Positions 18,817 through 27,174 of a DNA stretch of 37,147 nt are shown here, in pieces. Origin of the DNA: UBA8828 sp046315175 (lineage in GTDB: Bacteria; Verrucomicrobiota; Verrucomicrobiia; Opitutales; UBA953); the NCBI GenBank assembly GCA_046315175.1, contig JBKDBK010000114.1, positions 1 to 37,147 on the forward strand, read 5' to 3'. The notes beneath the pieces were generated by a model. That model was not told the origin of the DNA, did no database searches, and saw only the letters and a program-made list of their open reading frames with translations. Numbering within the stretch: position 1 is the first letter of the stretch; each line of letters begins with the position of its first letter. Made by a program: the position numbers and the translations under genes.

Positions 18817-20624
18817 GCGCCGCCGACCCCCGCCAGGAACTGACCGTCCGCCGCCAGCGCCCCGAGGACGACGAGCCCGACCGCCTCCCCCTCGCCTGGG
18901 CGCTCGTCCGGCGCACCATCGACCTCACCTCGCCCTACCCCCGCTGGCGCCGGACCCTCCTCGCCCTCTGCGCCGCCCGTGCCGTCCAGCTCCCCATCCT
19001 CGCCTGGCTCCTCGCCCACGTCATCCGCGGTCCGGTCTCCGCCGGCGACCCCGCCGCCCTCGCCCCGTGGATCGCCGGCTACGCCGCCCTCGTCCTCGCC
19101 ACCGAGGCCACCCTCTACTGGCGCATCCGGCTCGCCCACCAGCTCGGCGAGTGCGTCCTGCGCGACATGCGCGACCGCATGATGGCGCACCTGCTCACCC
19201 AGCCCCTCGCGTTCTTCCACGCCCGGCGCCACGGCTCCCTCATCAGCCGCATGATCGGCGACATCGAGCAGGTCCGCAACGGCATCCAGAACAACCTCTT
19301 CATCACCCTCATCCAGGCCGGCCAGATGCTCGGCGCCGCCGCCGTCATGCTCTGGATCCAGCCCCGGCTCTTCCTCGTTCTCCTCGCGCTGGCCCCCGTC
19401 CTCTGGGCCGTCAACCGGCACTTCCGCGGCCGCATCCTCGACGCCTCCCGCACCCAGCAGGAGAGCTTCTCCCGCGTCACCGCCGCCCTCGCCGAGACCG
19501 TCCAGGGCATCCGGGTCACCCAGGGGTTCGCCCGCGAGGAGACCAACGCCGGCATCTTCTCCCGCCTCGTCCACGCCCTCGCCGGCAACGTCGTCCGCAC
19601 CAGCCGCCTCGTCGCCCTCTTCCTCCCCCTGCTCGAGCTCAACGCCCAGGGCTTCCTCGCCGCCCTCGTCGCCGTCGGCGGCTGGATGGCCGCCACCGGC
19701 ACCGCCGGCGCGGGCGACCTCGTCGCCTTCTTCTTCCTCGCCAACCTCTTCTTCAGCCCGATCACCCTCATCGGAACCCAGCTCTCGGAGGCCACCCTGG
19801 CCATGGCCAGCGCCGAGCGCTACTTCCGCATCCTCGACACCGAGCCCGCCTGGCGCGACGCCCCCGACGCCGTCCCCTGCCCGCCCCTCCGCGGCGCCGT
19901 CGCCTTCGAGCGCGTCACCTTCGCCTACGAGGAGGGCCGGCCCGTCCTGCACGACGTCTCCTTCCGGGCCGAGCCCGGCGAGGTCGTCGCGCTCGTCGGC
20001 CACACCGGCTCGGGCAAGTCCACCATCGTCAACCTCCTCTCCAAGTTCCACCCGCCCGGCGCCGGCCGCGTCACCGTCGACGGCCTCGACCTCGCCCGCG
20101 TCACCCAGGACAGCCTCCGCCGCCAGATGGGCTTCGTCTTCCAGTCCAACTTCCTCTTCTCCGGCACCGTCGCCGACAACGTCCGCCAGGGCCGCCCCGG
20201 GGCAACCGACGCCGAGATCCTCGCCGCCTTCGACGCCCTCGACTGCCGCGACCTCGTCGAGTCCCTGCCCAAGGGCATCCACACCGAGCTCTCCGAGCGC
20301 GGCCGCGGCCTCTCCATGGGCCAGCAGCAGCTCGTCGCCTTCGCCCGCGCCCTCGTCGGCGACCCCCGCATCCTCGTCCTCGACGAGGCCACCAGCGCCG
20401 TCGACACCCTCACCGAGGCCCGCCTCCAGGTCGCCCTCGCCCGCCTCATGCGCGGCCGGACCAGCTTCGTGGTCGCCCACCGCCTCAGCACCATCCGCAA
20501 CGCCGACCGCATCCTCGTCCTCGACCACGGCCGCCTCGCCGAGTCCGGGCGCCACGCCGAGCTGGTCGCGGCCGGGGGCCCCTACGCCCGCCTCCACGCC
20601 GAGTTCACGCGGCGGGAGGGCTGA
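18813..20624 (+). CDS. ABC exporter half-transporter, partner subunit with active ATP site residues
   Basis: 603 residues from a GTG that overlaps the upstream TGA. A hydrophilic N-terminal arm (1-45) precedes six predicted helices (about 45-320) and the nucleotide-binding domain. Walker A is GHTGSGKS (396-403), the Q-loop VFQSNFLFSGT, Walker B LVLDEATSAVD with Glu525, and the switch His is in VAHRLSTI. The signature is LSMGQ (500-504) in place of LSGGQ. This change complements the partner: the composite site with the partner's LSGGQ and this Glu is intact, and the other is degenerate in both halves. It faces the SRP RNA gene convergently, 15 bases away. Confidence 0.92.
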   Translation: MSAADPRQELTVRRQRPEDDEPDRLPLAWALVRRTIDLTSPYPRWRRTLLALCAARAVQLPILAWLLAHVIRGPVSAGDPAALAPWIAGYAALVLATEATLYWRIRLAHQLGECVLRDMRDRMMAHLLTQPLAFFHARRHGSLISRMIGDIEQVRNGIQNNLFITLIQAGQMLGAAAVMLWIQPRLFLVLLALAPVLWAVNRHFRGRILDASRTQQESFSRVTAALAETVQGIRVTQGFAREETNAGIFSRLVHALAGNVVRTSRLVALFLPLLELNAQGFLAALVAVGGWMAATGTAGAGDLVAFFFLANLFFSPITLIGTQLSEATLAMASAERYFRILDTEPAWRDAPDAVPCPPLRGAVAFERVTFAYEEGRPVLHDVSFRAEPGEVVALVGHTGSGKSTIVNLLSKFHPPGAGRVTVDGLDLARVTQDSLRRQMGFVFQSNFLFSGTVADNVRQGRPGATDAEILAAFDALDCRDLVESLPKGIHTELSERGRGLSMGQQQLVAFARALVGDPRILVLDEATSAVDTLTEARLQVALARLMRGRTSFVVAHRLSTIRNADRILVLDHGRLAESGRHAELVAAGGPYARLHAEFTRREG

Positions 20625-20639
20625 GGGGGTTGAAAAGGG

Positions 20640-20732
20640 GCCAGGCTTGCCACGGCGCACGGTCCGCCGACGTCCGTTGCTTCCTTCCGGACCTGGCGGG
20701 TTGCGCCGACGCCCCGTCGCATGGGGCCTGGC
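20640..20732 (-). ncRNA. ffs: Signal recognition particle RNA, small bacterial (4.5S) type
   Basis: Read on the minus strand, the apical SRP signature CAGGTCCGGAAGGAAGCA is present (plus-strand 20679-20696), with the GGAA tetraloop closed by C-G and the asymmetric-loop bases that bind the Ffh M domain. The ends pair: GCCAGGC at the 5' end (20726-20732) with GCCTGGC at the 3' end (20640-20646). Several inner segments also pair, for example CCATG with CGTGG and GCGTC with GACGT, giving a rod of about 93 bases. CCCTTTT follows the 3' end and may terminate it. No Alu domain is evident. It directs membrane protein targeting with Ffh. Ends are estimated to within a few bases; the promoter should lie in 20740-20800. 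Confidence 0.93.
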
Positions 20733-20754
20733 TTGCCTTGGTTGATGGCCGAAA

Positions 20755-20762
20755 AACCTAGC
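20755..20762. promoter_or_regulatory. AACCTAGC element between ffs and valS
   Basis: Second copy of the AACCTAGC octamer, in the 71-base gap between the divergent ffs and valS genes. Read plus, TAGCCT (20759-20764) could be a -10 for valS with a leader of about 33 bases. Read minus, TAGGTT could be a -10 for ffs, about 20 bases before the RNA. No convincing -35 is found for either reading. A second CTAGC lies at about 20787-20791. Confidence 0.4.
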
Positions 20763-20803
20763 CTTTTCAACCCCCGACTTACCCCCTAGCAAACAGGCTC
20801 TCC

Positions 20804-23527
20804 ATGGCCGAGATCCCCAAGACCTACGACCCGACCGACGTCGAGCTGCGCTGGTACGACCGCTGGGTCTCGGCCGGTTGCTTCGCGGGCAAGGTCCAGC
20901 CCGGCAAGGAGCCCTACGCCGTGATGATACCGCCGCCCAACGTCACGGGCGTCCTCCACATGGGCCACCTGCTCAACAACACGCTGCAGGATATCCTCGT
21001 CCGCCGCGCGCGCCAGGAGGGCAAGTCCGTCCTCTGGCTCCCCGGCACCGACCACGCCGGCATCGCCACCCAGTCCCGCGTCGAGCGCGAGCTTCGCCAG
21101 TCCGAGGGCAAGACCCGCCACGACCTCGGGCGCGAGGCCTTCGTCGCCCGCGCCGCCGAGTGGCGCGACAAGCACGGCGGCATGATTCTCCGCCAGCTGC
21201 GCAAGCTCGGCGCCTCCTGCGACTGGGACCGCGCCGTCCACACCCTCGACGCCGGCTACTCCCGCGCCGTCCTTCAGGCCTTCGTCACCCTCCACGAGCG
21301 CGGCCACATCTACCGCGGGCGCCGCATGGTCAACTGGTGCCCCGTCTCCCTCACCGGCCTCTCCGACGAGGAGGTCGTGATGAAGCCCTCCAAGGGCTTC
21401 CTCTACCGCATGCGCTACGAGGTCGCCGACGCCCCGGGCACCTTCCTCGAGATCTCCACCACCCGCCCCGAGACCATCCCCGGCGACACCGCCGTGGCCG
21501 TCCACCCCGAGGACGAGCGCTACCGCCACCTCATCGGCAGGCACGTCTGGCGCCCCTTCCCCCGCGAGCGCATCCCCATCGTCGGCGACACCGCCGTCGA
21601 CCGCGCCTTCGGCTCCGGCGTCCTCAAGGTCACCCCCGCCCACGACCGGACCGACTTCGAGATCGGCCAGCGCCACGGCCTGCCCATCCGCGACGTCCTC
21701 CACCCCGACGGCCGCCTCAACGACCTCGCGGGCGACCTCGCCGGCATCGACCGGTTCAAGGCCCGCGACCTCGCCGCCCGCAGGCTCGACGAGCTCGGCC
21801 TCCTCATCAAGGCCGAGCCCTACGAGAACAACGTCGGCTACTCCGAGCGGGCCGACGTCCCCATCGAGCCCCGCCTCAGCGAGCAGTGGTTCATCCGCTA
21901 CCCCAAGGTCGAGGAGGCCAAGCGCGCCGTCGAGACCGGCATCATCCGCTTCAGCCCCGAGCGCTGGACCAAGACCTACCTCCACTGGCTCAACCACATC
22001 CAGGACTGGTGCATCAGCCGCCAGCTCTGGTGGGGCCACCGCATCCCCGTCTGGTACCGCAAGGGCGCCGACCGCGCCGACCCCGCCAACCGCCACGTCT
22101 CCGTCGACGGCCCCGCCGACCCCGACAACTGGGAGCAGGACGCCGACGTGCTCGACACCTGGGCCTCCTCCTGGCTCTGGTGCCTCGCCACCCTCGGCTG
22201 GCGCAAGCCCGGCGACCGCACCCCCGAGCTCGACCACTGGTACCCCACCGCCGCCCTCGCCACCGGGCCCGACATCATCTTCCTCTGGGTCGCCCGCATG
22301 ATCATCGCCGGCCTCGAGCTCCACGGCCCCGAGCGCGCGACCCTGACCGACGACGAGATCCGCGCCCGCGTCCCCTTCCGCCGCGTCGTCTTCAACGGCA
22401 TAATCCGCGACGCCCAGGGCCGCAAGATGTCCAAGTCCCTCGGCAACTCCCCCGAGCCCCTCGACCTCATCGCCAAGTTCGGCGCCGACGGCCTCCGCTT
22501 CGGCCTCCTCTCCATCGCCCCCAAGGGGCAGGACATCCTCTTCGCCGAGGAACGCGTCCAGCAGGGCCGCAACTTCTGCAACAAGCTCTGGAACGCCGCC
22601 CGCTTCCGGCAGATGTCGGGCCCCGCCGGCGACAACGCCTCCGTCGCCGCCATCGCCGCCCGCCTCTCACCCGCCGCCCTCGACGCCGACGACCAGGCCA
22701 TCCTCGCCCGCCTCGCCGAGACCACCGACGCCGTCGCCAAGGCACTCGCCGACCACGAGTTCACCGACTACACCCAGGCCCTCTACGGCTTCTTCTGGGG
22801 CGACTTCTGCGACTGGTACGTCGAGGTCTCCAAGGCCCGCCTCGCCGACCCCGCCGCCACGGCGTCCTGCCTCGCCGTCCAGGACCTCGTCCTGCGCCAG
22901 TTCCTCCTCCTCCTCCACCCCCTCGCCCCCTTCATCACCGAGGAGCTCTGGCACCTCCTCGGCTACGGCGCCGAGGACGACTTCATCCAGGGCCACCACC
23001 CCGGCGGCGGCGCCGACCTCCTCGCCGCCCTCGCCCAGGCCGGCGTCCGCCCCGACCCCGCCGCCGTGGCCGACATCACCCGCCTCCGATCCCTCGTCGG
23101 CGGCATCCGCGCCGCCAAGTCCGCCAACGGCCAGGCCGGCCGCCGGGACAGCGTCGTCACCCTCGTGCCCAAGGACGCCGCCTCCCGCGCCCTCGCCGAG
23201 TCGAGCCGCGACAAGCTCTTCCGCCTCGCCGGCCTCGCCGAGCTCCGCCTCGCCGCCGACACCCAAGGCCGCCCCGGCGAGATCACCGAGGCCGGCACCG
23301 TCCTGCTCGAGCAGTCCGGCCAGGTCGACGTCGCCGCCGAGCGCGCCCGCCTCAGCCGCGAGCTCGAGAAGCTCCAGAAGGCCGTCGCCGCCGGCGAGTC
23401 CAAGCTCGGCAACGCCACCTTCGTCTCCAAGGCGCCGCCCGCCATCCTCGACGGCGCCAAGGCCCAGCTCGCCGAGGCCAAGGCCCGTCGCGACGAGCTC
23501 GCCCGCATGCTCGCCGCCCTCGGCTGA
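20804..23527 (+). CDS. valS: Valyl-tRNA synthetase
   Basis: 907 residues, within the usual bacterial range. Class I synthetase charging tRNA-Val. The HIGH motif is HMGH (52-55) in PPPNVTGVLHMGHLLNNTLQ. KMSKS is at 541-545 (GRKMSKSLGNSPEPLDLI). The editing (CP1) domain lies between them, with STTRPETIPGDTAVAVHP near 218. The C-terminal anticodon-binding domain is followed by the ValRS-specific coiled-coil arm (about 835-907, Lys/Glu/Arg-rich with ARLSRELEKLQKAV). The GRKMSKSLGN and NVTGVLHMGH context separates it from IleRS and LeuRS. It starts after the ffs/valS divergent region with no Shine-Dalgarno sequence and runs into nagB after 10 bases, so the sugar operon may share its transcript. 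Confidence 0.97.
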   Translation: MAEIPKTYDPTDVELRWYDRWVSAGCFAGKVQPGKEPYAVMIPPPNVTGVLHMGHLLNNTLQDILVRRARQEGKSVLWLPGTDHAGIATQSRVERELRQSEGKTRHDLGREAFVARAAEWRDKHGGMILRQLRKLGASCDWDRAVHTLDAGYSRAVLQAFVTLHERGHIYRGRRMVNWCPVSLTGLSDEEVVMKPSKGFLYRMRYEVADAPGTFLEISTTRPETIPGDTAVAVHPEDERYRHLIGRHVWRPFPRERIPIVGDTAVDRAFGSGVLKVTPAHDRTDFEIGQRHGLPIRDVLHPDGRLNDLAGDLAGIDRFKARDLAARRLDELGLLIKAEPYENNVGYSERADVPIEPRLSEQWFIRYPKVEEAKRAVETGIIRFSPERWTKTYLHWLNHIQDWCISRQLWWGHRIPVWYRKGADRADPANRHVSVDGPADPDNWEQDADVLDTWASSWLWCLATLGWRKPGDRTPELDHWYPTAALATGPDIIFLWVARMIIAGLELHGPERATLTDDEIRARVPFRRVVFNGIIRDAQGRKMSKSLGNSPEPLDLIAKFGADGLRFGLLSIAPKGQDILFAEERVQQGRNFCNKLWNAARFRQMSGPAGDNASVAAIAARLSPAALDADDQAILARLAETTDAVAKALADHEFTDYTQALYGFFWGDFCDWYVEVSKARLADPAATASCLAVQDLVLRQFLLLLHPLAPFITEELWHLLGYGAEDDFIQGHHPGGGADLLAALAQAGVRPDPAAVADITRLRSLVGGIRAAKSANGQAGRRDSVVTLVPKDAASRALAESSRDKLFRLAGLAELRLAADTQGRPGEITEAGTVLLEQSGQVDVAAERARLSRELEKLQKAVAAGESKLGNATFVSKAPPAILDGAKAQLAEAKARRDELARMLAALG

Positions 23528-23537
23528 GCCCCTTCCC

Positions 23538-24287
23538 ATGATCCGCCTTCACGTCCACACCGACAAGGCCGCCGCCGTCAAGGCCGTCGCCGCCGACCTC
23601 GCCGGCCTCATCCGCGACCGCGCCCGGGAGGGCCGCCGCGCCGTCCTTGGCCTCGCCACCGGCTCCACCCCCATCCCCCTCTACGCCGAGCTCGTCCGCC
23701 TCCACCGCGAGGAAGGCCTCTCCTTCCGCGGCGTCACCACCTTCAACCTCGACGAATACTCCGGACTCGGGCCCGACCACGACCAGTCCTACCGCTGGTT
23801 CATGCAGCGCCAGCTCTTCGACCACGTCGACATCTCCCCGGCCGAGACCCACGTGCCCGACGGCCTCGCCCCCGACCCCGCCGCCGCCTCCGCCGCCTAC
23901 GAGCGCGCCATCCAGGCCGCCGGCGGCATCGACCTCCAGGTCCTCGGCATCGGCCGCACCGGGCACATCGGCTTCAACGAGCCCCCCGCCGGCCCCGCCA
24001 CCCGCACCCGCCAGGTCCACCTCGACGACCTCACCCGCCGCGACAACGCCGTCTTCTTCGGCGACGTCGCCAAGGTCCCGCACCACGCCGTCACCATGGG
24101 CGTCGGCACCATCCTCGACTGCCGCCGCGTCGTCCTCCTCGCCTGGGGCGAGGGCAAGGCCGACATCGTCCGCCGCTCCGTCGAGGTCACCCCCTCCGAC
24201 GACTGCCCGGCCAGCTGGCTCCAGCGCCACCCCGCCTGCGACTTCGTCCTCGACCCCGCCGCCGCCGCCAAGCTCTCCCGCCGCTGA
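23538..24287 (+). CDS. nagB: Glucosamine-6-phosphate deaminase
   Basis: 249 residues, slightly short for NagB (about 260). Converts glucosamine-6-phosphate to fructose-6-phosphate and ammonia. Substrate phosphate loop LATGSTPIPLY (39-49). Numbering matches the E. coli enzyme: Asp72 in FNLDEYSGL is the general base, and His143 and Glu148 lie in TGHIGFNEP. Position 141, Asp in E. coli, is Thr here (GIGRTGH). I recall RTGH in Bacteroidota-type NagB, so it is probably a subgroup trait, but this needs checking. The gene sits 10 bases after valS and 4 before the ROK kinase. With the PIG-L deacetylase downstream it suggests breakdown of N-acetylated sugars. In some Bacteroidota, NagB and a PIG-L domain are fused in one protein, which supports the functional link. 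Confidence 0.92.
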   Translation: MIRLHVHTDKAAAVKAVAADLAGLIRDRAREGRRAVLGLATGSTPIPLYAELVRLHREEGLSFRGVTTFNLDEYSGLGPDHDQSYRWFMQRQLFDHVDISPAETHVPDGLAPDPAAASAAYERAIQAAGGIDLQVLGIGRTGHIGFNEPPAGPATRTRQVHLDDLTRRDNAVFFGDVAKVPHHAVTMGVGTILDCRRVVLLAWGEGKADIVRRSVEVTPSDDCPASWLQRHPACDFVLDPAAAAKLSRR

Positions 24288-24291
24288 ACCC

Positions 24292-25692
24292 ATGGACACC
24301 CTCGCCCTCCGCCCCCGCCACGTCGCCGAAATCGACCCCGGCCTCGTCCCCGCCTCCCTCTGGACCCGCGAGTACCTCGCCCTCTGCGAGCGCACCCCCG
24401 GCTCAGCCCCCCTCGCCCTCGCCCTGTCGCGCCCCGACGGCACCGCCTCCGTCCACCGCACCCGCACCCTGCCCCCCGGCGCCGGCTTCGACACCCTCAA
24501 CCGCACCCACGTCGAGCGCACCGTGAAGTTCCTCCTCTGGGCGCGCGGCGGCGACACCCTCCGCCTCGCCGGCCCCCACGCCGCCCACTTCGCCAAGCTC
24601 CTCGCCGAACTCTACCGCCCCGGCGGCGAGCGGGCCTTCGACGCCGACTTCGTCCGCAAGCTCTTCGACCGCCTCCCCTCCTTCCTCGCCTGCGCCGAGG
24701 CCGACCTCCCCGCCGAGAGCGCCTCCCACCTCCCCCTCGGGCGCAACCTCGACGGCTGCCGCATCGGCTTCGACCTCGGCGGCTCCGACCGCAAGTGCGC
24801 CGCCGTCATCGACGGCAAGGTCGTCTTCTCCGAGGAGATCAAGTGGGACCCCTACTTCCAGCAGGACCCGCGCTACCAGTTCGACGGCATCGTCCACTCC
24901 CTCGAGCTCGCCGCCAGGCACCTCCCGCGCGTCGACGCCATCGGCGGCTCCGCCGCCGGCGTCTACATCAACAACACCGTCCGCGCCGCCTCCCTCTTCC
25001 GCGGCATCACCGACCCCCAGGTCTTCGAGACCCGCGTGAAGCCCATGTTCCTCGAGATCGCCAAGCGCTGGCCCGGCACGCCCTTCGAGGTCATCAACGA
25101 CGGCGACGTCACCGCCCTCGCCGCGTCGATGTCCCTCAACCGCAACTCCGTCCTCGGCATCGCCATGGGCACCTCCGTCGCCGCCGGCTACGTCGACACC
25201 CATGGCAACCTCACCAACTGGCTCAGCGAGCTCGCCTTCGTCCCCGTCGACTACCGCCCCGGCGGCCCGGCCGACGAGTGGTCGGGCGACCTCGGCTGCG
25301 GCGTCCAGTACTTCAGCCAGCAGGGCGTCGGCCGCCTCCTCCCCCTCGCCGGCATCCCCATGCCCGCGGGCATGAAGCTCCCCGAGCAGCTCGAGGAGCT
25401 CCAGAAGCTCATGAAGGCCGGCGACCCCCGCGCCCGCAAGGTCTACGACGCCATCGGCATCGCCTTCGGCTACGCCCTCGCCCACTTCGCCGACTTCTAC
25501 CGCTACGACTGCCTCCTCATCATGGGCCGCGTCACCTCCGGCGAGGGCGGCTCAGTCATCATCGACAAGGCCCGGCAAGTCCTGCACGATGAGTTCCCCG
25601 GCCTCCGCATCGACCTCGTCGTGCCCGACGAGAAGGACAAGCGCCACGGCCAGGCCATCGCCGCCGCCTCCCTGCCCAAGTCCCGCCGCTGA
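24292..25692 (+). CDS. ROK-family sugar kinase-like protein with N-terminal extension
   Basis: 466 residues, well above the usual 300 for ROK kinases. The ROK core begins near 155: the phosphate-1 motif FDLGGSDRK (160-168), then GGSAAGVYINN near 218-228, the catalytic Asp in INDGDVTAL (Asp270), and the adenosine-side GIAMGTSVAAGY near 289-300. The zinc-binding CxCGxxGC of classical ROK is replaced by GDLGCGVQYFSQQGVG, so the Zn site is missing. Residues 1-150 match nothing I recognise. A glucosamine, N-acetylglucosamine or other hexose kinase fits the neighbours: with a deacetylase and NagB in the operon, a GlcN 6-kinase would complete the route. This is inference. The ATG is 4 bases after the nagB stop. 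Confidence 0.8.
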   Translation: MDTLALRPRHVAEIDPGLVPASLWTREYLALCERTPGSAPLALALSRPDGTASVHRTRTLPPGAGFDTLNRTHVERTVKFLLWARGGDTLRLAGPHAAHFAKLLAELYRPGGERAFDADFVRKLFDRLPSFLACAEADLPAESASHLPLGRNLDGCRIGFDLGGSDRKCAAVIDGKVVFSEEIKWDPYFQQDPRYQFDGIVHSLELAARHLPRVDAIGGSAAGVYINNTVRAASLFRGITDPQVFETRVKPMFLEIAKRWPGTPFEVINDGDVTALAASMSLNRNSVLGIAMGTSVAAGYVDTHGNLTNWLSELAFVPVDYRPGGPADEWSGDLGCGVQYFSQQGVGRLLPLAGIPMPAGMKLPEQLEELQKLMKAGDPRARKVYDAIGIAFGYALAHFADFYRYDCLLIMGRVTSGEGGSVIIDKARQVLHDEFPGLRIDLVVPDEKDKRHGQAIAAASLPKSRR

Positions 25693-25700
25693 ACCCCTCC

Positions 25701-26324
25701 ATGCCCCTCAACCCGTCCCAGGAAGCCCTCGTCAACCAGGCCAAGTCGGCCCAGACGCCCTTCGACCTCGGGGCCTGCTTCTCCGCCGCCTGGTCCGCGC
25801 TCAACCGCGACCTCGGCCGCAACCTCCTCCTCAGCCTCCTCGGGCTCCTCGTCCTCGCCGTCGGCTCGGGCCTCAGCTTCGGCCTCCTCGCCGGCCCCCT
25901 CTTCCTCGGCGTCATCCGCCTCAACCAGCGCATCCTCCGCGGCGAGCCGGCCGACGCCAACGCGCTCTTCAGCGGCTTCTCCGAGTTCGGCCCCGCCCTC
26001 GGCCTCGCCCTCGTCAGCGGGGTCCTCACCGCCATCGGCTACCTCCTCTGCATCCTCCCCGGCCTCTACCTTGCCGTGGCCTGGGCCGCCTCCTGGCACC
26101 TCCTCGCCGACGGCCGCGGCAGCTTCTGGGACTGCATGGAGATCAGCCGCCGCGCCGTCACCGCCCACTGGGGCTGGGCCCTCCTCCTCATCCTCGTCGC
26201 CCACGTCGTCGGATGGGTGGGCGTCCTCGCCTGCGGCATCGGCCTCCTCCTGACCCTCCCCTTCGCCATCCTCGTCATCACCGCCGCCTTCGACCGCCTC
26301 CTCCCCCGCCCCTCCACCCTCTGA
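25701..26324 (+). CDS. Small multispanning membrane protein, function unknown
   Basis: 207 residues. A polar N-terminus (1-40, FDLGACFSAAWSALNRDLG) precedes hydrophobic blocks at 41-72, 97-134 and 157-196, probably four to six helices. The pattern resembles broad families of small bacterial membrane proteins that begin FDxGxxxxxAWxxxKxN, but I cannot name a role. There is no transport motif and no conserved catalytic residue that I recognise. It lies inside the sugar operon: 8 bases after the kinase and 3 before the deacetylase. It could be a membrane partner of the sugar pathway or an unrelated passenger. Confidence 0.8.
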   Translation: MPLNPSQEALVNQAKSAQTPFDLGACFSAAWSALNRDLGRNLLLSLLGLLVLAVGSGLSFGLLAGPLFLGVIRLNQRILRGEPADANALFSGFSEFGPALGLALVSGVLTAIGYLLCILPGLYLAVAWAASWHLLADGRGSFWDCMEISRRAVTAHWGWALLLILVAHVVGWVGVLACGIGLLLTLPFAILVITAAFDRLLPRPSTL

Positions 26325-26327
26325 GTC

Positions 26328-27173
26328 ATGAAGCTCAACCCGAAGGCCGACCTCTTCATCCCCGACGGCAAGGCCGCCCCCGAGGCGGTCGCCCGCACCA
26401 CCCACCTCGGCATCGGCGCCCACCAGGATGACCTCGAGTTCATGGCCTACCACGGCATCGCCGAGTGCTTCCACCGGCCCGACCGGTGGTTCGGCGGCGT
26501 CATCGTGACCGACGGCAAGGGCAGCTCGCGCGCCGGCCCCTACAAGGACTGGACCGACGAGCAGGTCGCCGCCGAGCGCGTCCAGGAACAGCGCCGCGCC
26601 GCCACCGTCGGCGAGTTCAGCTTCGTCGCCCAGCTCGGCTTCCCCAGCAAGGAGGTGCGCGACGCCAAGGCCGCCGCCACCCGCGACGACCTCCGGTCCA
26701 TCCTCGAGGCCGCCCGCCCCGAGGTCGTCTACCTCCACAACCCCGCCGACAAGCACCAGACGCACGTCGGCGTCACCCTCCGCGCCCTCGAGGCGATGCG
26801 CGCCCTGCCCGCCGACCGGCGGCCCGCCCGCGTCCTCGGCTGCGAGGTCTGGCGCAGCCTCGACTGGCTGCTCGACGCCGACAAGGTCGTGCTCCCCGTC
26901 TCCCAGCGCCTCAACCTGGCCGCCGCCCTCAACGGCGTCTTCGACACCCAGATCACCGGAGGCAAGCGCTACGACCTCGCCGTCATGGGCCGCCGCCTCG
27001 CCAACGCCACCTTCCACGACGCCTATTCGTCCGACGCCGAGACCCACCTCCAGTGGGCCATGGACCTCACCCCCCTCGTCCGCGACCCCGCGCTCGACAT
27101 CGAGGCCTACACCCTCGGCTTCGTCGACCGGCTCAAGGCCGACATCTCCGCCGCCATCCGCAAGTCCCTCTGA
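26328..27173 (+). CDS. PIG-L/LmbE-family deacetylase
   Basis: 281 residues of the PIG-L fold, zinc enzymes that remove N-acetyl groups from GlcNAc-containing substrates (MshB, diacetylchitobiose deacetylase, GlcNAc-PI deacetylase). The metal and catalytic motif is GAHQDDLE (30-37; usually AHPDD), giving His32, Asp34 and Asp35. The second metal segment is HNPADKHQTH (137-146) with His143 and His146. Both halves are intact, so activity is likely. No signal peptide, so cytosolic. In the operon it sits between the membrane protein and the nucleotidyltransferase (1-base gap). It could act as a substitute for NagA by deacetylating free GlcNAc before phosphorylation, or on a sugar conjugate. NagA itself is absent here. 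Confidence 0.88.
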   Translation: MKLNPKADLFIPDGKAAPEAVARTTHLGIGAHQDDLEFMAYHGIAECFHRPDRWFGGVIVTDGKGSSRAGPYKDWTDEQVAAERVQEQRRAATVGEFSFVAQLGFPSKEVRDAKAAATRDDLRSILEAARPEVVYLHNPADKHQTHVGVTLRALEAMRALPADRRPARVLGCEVWRSLDWLLDADKVVLPVSQRLNLAAALNGVFDTQITGGKRYDLAVMGRRLANATFHDAYSSDAETHLQWAMDLTPLVRDPALDIEAYTLGFVDRLKADISAAIRKSL

Positions 27174-27174
27174 C

